A stretch of DNA of 8,369 nucleotides from an uncultured Methylococcaceae bacterium (GTDB taxonomy: Bacteria; Pseudomonadota; Gammaproteobacteria; Methylococcales; Methylomonadaceae), in the NCBI GenBank assembly GCA_903903365.1, contig CAIUYS010000270.1:1-8369 (forward strand), read 5' to 3'. Every line of letters begins with the position of its first letter. Position 1 is the stretch's first letter. The notes under the pieces are model-generated. The model saw only the letters and a program-made list of their open reading frames with translations, was not told the origin of the DNA and made no database searches. The position numbers were made by a program, and so were the translations under genes. Below, in pieces: positions 6,621 through 8,369 of the stretch.

Positions 6621-6642
6621 ACAGGATTTTCCAAACCTGTTT
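6619..6642. terminator. Weak hairpin at the parB stop, possible terminator
   Basis: AAACAGG (6619-6625), overlapping the parB stop codon, pairs perfectly with CCTGTTT (6636-6642) across a ten-base loop. The following TTT (part of the right arm) then AACGATCC is a poor U-tract on the plus strand, and ATTGAGG on the minus strand is no better. It may serve both parB and the converging minus-strand gene. Confidence 0.4.
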
Positions 6643-6718
6643 AACGATCCTGCTCGGCGTTATGTCCCTGTTGGCTATACTTACCTGACAGCGCAGTTAA
6701 GTTAAACATAAAAGTCGC

Positions 6719-7231
6719 TTACAACACTGCGTTTAAATTTTCGTCATCATAAAGCCGTGTTTTTTTCCAGCCAACAAATTTGTCATCAAAAAATTCAATA
6801 TCATTATCAATTGAAACTTCATAGCAAATTCTGAACAGCTTGGCGGTGCGAAACGCATGCAACTCATCATCAGCGGTGACTTTATCTACGTTGCCCACCT
6901 GAAAAGTTTTATTTCTGGATTTACCGTTGCAAACCCAAAAAACCGTATAACACAGATAATTTTTATCTTTTCTATGATCATATTTGATGGTTCTGGAGAC
7001 GCCGGTAACGCCGGTAGTGGTTTTATTTTTGGGCGGTTTGAGAAAGCGGGTCTTACTGCCTTTTAAAACGATCAACATCTGGTCACGCCAGGTAATGGCC
7101 GCATTTAAGGACTTGTTTTTGTTGCCCCATAATTTATGAGAGAAATAACGGCTGCTTTCTTTGCCGCGTCTTACGATACGTACTTGAAAACCGAATACAT
7201 CCGGTTCAGTTATATGCTTGTTTTTTGCCAC
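6719..7231 (-). CDS. AP2/ERF-like repeat protein, probable DNA-binding protein
   Basis: A 170-residue basic protein with two repeats of AP2-like layout. The first is at about 13-54 (FGFQVRIVRRG, then SSRYFS, then LNAAITWRDQ). The second is at about 74-137 (GVTGVSRTIKY, then NYLCYTVFWVCNGKSRNKTF, then HAFRTAKLFR). The pattern of strands with aromatic and basic residues followed by an Ala-rich amphipathic helix fits AP2 domains. In bacteria these occur alone or attached to homing endonucleases; no HNH or integrase part is seen here. Alone it could be a transcription factor or an accessory protein of a mobile element; the role is unknown. The start is GTG 7231, placed six bases after a strong GAGGAGG site; the longer TTG start at 7249 would contain that site. 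It is convergent with parB and divergent from the peroxiredoxin gene. Confidence 0.7.
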   Translation of the reverse strand: MAKNKHITEPDVFGFQVRIVRRGKESSRYFSHKLWGNKNKSLNAAITWRDQMLIVLKGSKTRFLKPPKNKTTTGVTGVSRTIKYDHRKDKNYLCYTVFWVCNGKSRNKTFQVGNVDKVTADDELHAFRTAKLFRICYEVSIDNDIEFFDDKFVGWKKTRLYDDENLNAVL

Positions 7232-7237
7232 AGAAAA

Positions 7238-7244
7238 CCTCCTC
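7238..7244 (-). promoter_or_regulatory. Strong Shine-Dalgarno site fixing the start of the AP2-like gene
   Basis: Read on the minus strand, GAGGAGG (7244 down to 7238) lies six bases before GTG 7231. A TTG at 7249 is in frame but upstream of this site, so the shorter protein is preferred. A possible -10 box (TATAAA, 7264 down to 7259) is close upstream but lacks a good -35 element. Confidence 0.7.
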
Positions 7245-7321
7245 GACAAGATCTATATTTTATATGAAGCTGGTAGTAAGACTTTACCGCCCAACTTTAA
7301 AGCAATTCTGGAAATCCAAAG

Positions 7322-7361
7322 TAGCCATAATTTGTAATCCATTGATTACAAATTATGGCTA
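7322..7361. repeat. Perfect 18-bp palindrome with 4-base loop in the divergent intergenic region
   Basis: TAGCCATAATTTGTAATC (7322-7339) and GATTACAAATTATGGCTA (7344-7361) are exact inverted copies separated by CATT. Neither side carries a T-run, so it is not an ordinary terminator. It lies between the likely promoters of the AP2-like gene and the peroxiredoxin gene, so neither transcript need contain it. It could be an operator for a dimeric regulator, a miniature mobile element, or the hairpin of a small RNA; sequence alone does not decide. Confidence 0.85.
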
Positions 7362-7404
7362 AAGTTAACATAAAAGCAAGTTAAAAATAACATTAATTAT
7401 AACA

Positions 7405-7439
7405 ACACTGGACAATTACCAACTAATTCAGTGTAGAAT
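7405..7439 (+). promoter_or_regulatory. Probable peroxiredoxin promoter overlapped by a nested dyad
   Basis: A -35-like TGGACA (7409-7414) and -10-like TAGAAT (7434-7439) are separated by 19 bases, longer than ideal. A nested inverted repeat covers them: ACACTG (7405-7410) with CAGTGT (7429-7434), and inside it AATTA (7414-7418) with TAATT (7424-7428). A dimeric regulator bound here would sit on the promoter. The leader to the ATG would be about 70 bases. The motif does not match a consensus I can name with confidence. Confidence 0.4.
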
Positions 7440-7515
7440 ATGTCTCTAGCAATGTAACAGTCGCTAATAAAAAGTCCATAACCTTTTGCTTTTTCAATAT
7501 TTTTGGAGACAATCT

Positions 7516-8121
7516 ATGAGCGTATTAGTAGGAAAACAAGCACCTGATTTTACAGTTCCTGCCGTACTGGGCGATGGTCAAATAGTTGATTCATTCTGCT
7601 TTTCTGAAACAACCAGCGGTAAATATGCCGTCGTATTTTTCTATCCGTTAGATTTTACGTTTGTTTGCCCAAGTGAACTGATCGCTTTGGATCATCGTAT
7701 AGATGAATTTAAAAGCCGTGGCGTTGAAGTGGTTGCGGTATCTATTGACTCTCATTTTACCCACAATGCATGGCGCAACACACCCATCAATAAAGGCGGT
7801 ATTGGTCCGGTTCGTTACACAATGGCTGCCGATTTAACTCACTCTATTGTAAAAGATTATGATGTTGAAGTGGCGGGTGCCGGTGTTGCGTACCGTGGCT
7901 CTTTTCTGATTGATCGTAGTGGCGTCGTTCGTCATCAAGTAGTTAACGACCTGCCTTTAGGTCGTAATATTGACGAATTAATCCGTGTGGTTGATGCGTT
8001 ACAATTCCACGAAGAGCATGGCGAAGTATGTCCTGCTGGCTGGAATAAAGGCGATAAAGGCATGAATGCAAGCCCTGCGGGCGTTGCTGAATACCTGGAT
8101 AAAAATGCAGATAAACTGTAA
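7516..8121 (+). CDS. Typical 2-Cys peroxiredoxin (AhpC/TSA family)
   Basis: A 201-residue peroxiredoxin of normal length. The active site PLDFTFVCPSE (44-54) has peroxidatic Cys51 with Thr48 and Pro44 of the PxxxTxxC motif. The resolving cysteine is Cys172 in EVCPAGW (170-176), and the conserved active-site Arg is Arg127 in AYRGSFLID. It reduces hydrogen peroxide and organic hydroperoxides through a disulphide between Cys51 of one subunit and Cys172 of the other, and is recycled by thioredoxin or an AhpF-like reductase, neither of which is in the window. It has a GGIG motif (94-97), but the C-terminal YF pair of overoxidation-sensitive enzymes reads YL (193-194). The start at ATG 7516 has a GGAGA site (7505-7509) six bases away; an upstream in-frame TTG at 7486 adds ten unsupported residues. 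It is probably a single-gene unit ending at a strong terminator. Confidence 0.95.
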   Translation: MSVLVGKQAPDFTVPAVLGDGQIVDSFCFSETTSGKYAVVFFYPLDFTFVCPSELIALDHRIDEFKSRGVEVVAVSIDSHFTHNAWRNTPINKGGIGPVRYTMAADLTHSIVKDYDVEVAGAGVAYRGSFLIDRSGVVRHQVVNDLPLGRNIDELIRVVDALQFHEEHGEVCPAGWNKGDKGMNASPAGVAEYLDKNADKL

Positions 8122-8132
8122 TTAAGCGTTAG

Positions 8133-8181
8133 GGCTCAAGGTTCAATGTTAATAATGTAACACTTGAATCTTGAGCCTTTT
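8133..8181 (+). terminator. Intrinsic terminator after the peroxiredoxin gene
   Basis: GGCTCAAG (8133-8140) pairs with CTTGAGCC (8170-8177). The stem continues through one G-U pair, a TTCAA/TTGAA block and, after a one-base bulge, TGTTA/TAACA. TTTT follows at 8178-8181. This is a long stem with a T-tract just after the coding region. On the minus strand the stem also lies just past the stop of the converging gene, but its tail there is poor in T. The outer AGGGCT (8131-8136) and AGCCCT (8186-8191) can pair as an alternative. Confidence 0.85.
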
Positions 8182-8183
8182 AC

Positions 8184-8369
8184 TTAGCCCTGATTATTTT
8201 TTTCAGCGATATCAGCCAGCAATTTCTTTCTGACAAAAAAAGCGACTGCAACGGCACAAAAAACGGGAATCTGGTTAATTATAACTGCTATTAGACTACC
8301 TTTGGCAACAAGTCCTGAAAAAACCAGCATAAGCTTGACGCCTCCCCAGGCAAGCCAATAACCGATTAA
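8184..8369 (-). CDS. Unidentified membrane protein, C-terminal fragment
   Basis: An open minus-strand frame enters at the right edge and ends at TAA 8186-8184, giving 61 residues. It starts LIGYWLAWGGVKLMLVFSGL, continues into a second hydrophobic stretch (about 27-46, VIINQIPVFCAVAVAFFV region) and ends in a charged tail, RKKLLADIAEKNNQG. This looks like two transmembrane helices with a cytoplasmic, positively charged end. I do not recognise the family. An AtpI-like protein was considered because of its general shape and the nearby par genes, but the direction is wrong for an ATP synthase operon. It converges with the peroxiredoxin gene and stops two bases past its terminator tract. The start and most of the protein lie outside the window. 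Confidence 0.6.
   Translation of the reverse strand, partial: LIGYWLAWGGVKLMLVFSGLVAKGSLIAVIINQIPVFCAVAVAFFVRKKLLADIAEKNNQG

Noticed and set aside
7461..7470. TCGCTAATAA shared with the arm of the hairpin at 1713-1722
   Set aside because: A ten-base match in AT-rich DNA is easily chance, and no inverted partner is present at the second site.
8184..8369. Right-edge membrane protein as ATP synthase subunit AtpI
   Set aside because: There is no clear sequence match, and on the minus strand its downstream neighbour would be the peroxiredoxin terminator instead of atpB.

Overview
The window looks like a chromosomal segment of a gammaproteobacterium with moderate GC. The strongest evidence is the block mnmG-rsmG-parA-parB, a classic origin-proximal housekeeping cluster, preceded by the 3' end of nadC. 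The protein sequences suggest a methanotroph-like (Methylococcales) or related lineage, but that is an impression rather than something shown here. No rRNA, tRNA, CRISPR array, transposase or integrase is visible.

Left part (1-1970): the C-terminus of nadC is followed by a small flavin-reductase-domain protein. Next comes an orphan class II Fic AMP-transferase that carries its own inhibitory motif. A short, very basic protein is encoded on the minus strand, divergent from mnmG; its 3' part is overlapped by a long terminator-like hairpin.

Centre (1969-6620): mnmG, rsmG, parA and a ParB-like gene form a tight operon in which neighbouring genes overlap by 1 to 4 bases. mnmG and rsmG modify tRNA and 16S rRNA; parA and parB drive chromosome segregation. 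The unusual element is a second, short parB-like gene (144 codons) wedged between parA and the full-length parB. It keeps the ParA-contacting N-terminus and a conserved helical segment. It has lost the CTP-binding residues, the helix-turn-helix and the C-terminal dimerisation domain. The full parB follows after a 95-base gap containing a hairpin.

Right part (6621-8369): a minus-strand gene encodes a protein with two AP2/ERF-like repeats. It is divergent from a typical 2-Cys peroxiredoxin. The intergenic space between them holds a perfect 18-bp palindrome and a nested dyad lying on the likely peroxiredoxin promoter. The peroxiredoxin ends in a good intrinsic terminator, and the window closes with the C-terminal end of a minus-strand membrane protein that I do not recognise. 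The ATP synthase operon that often follows parB in gammaproteobacteria is not present here.
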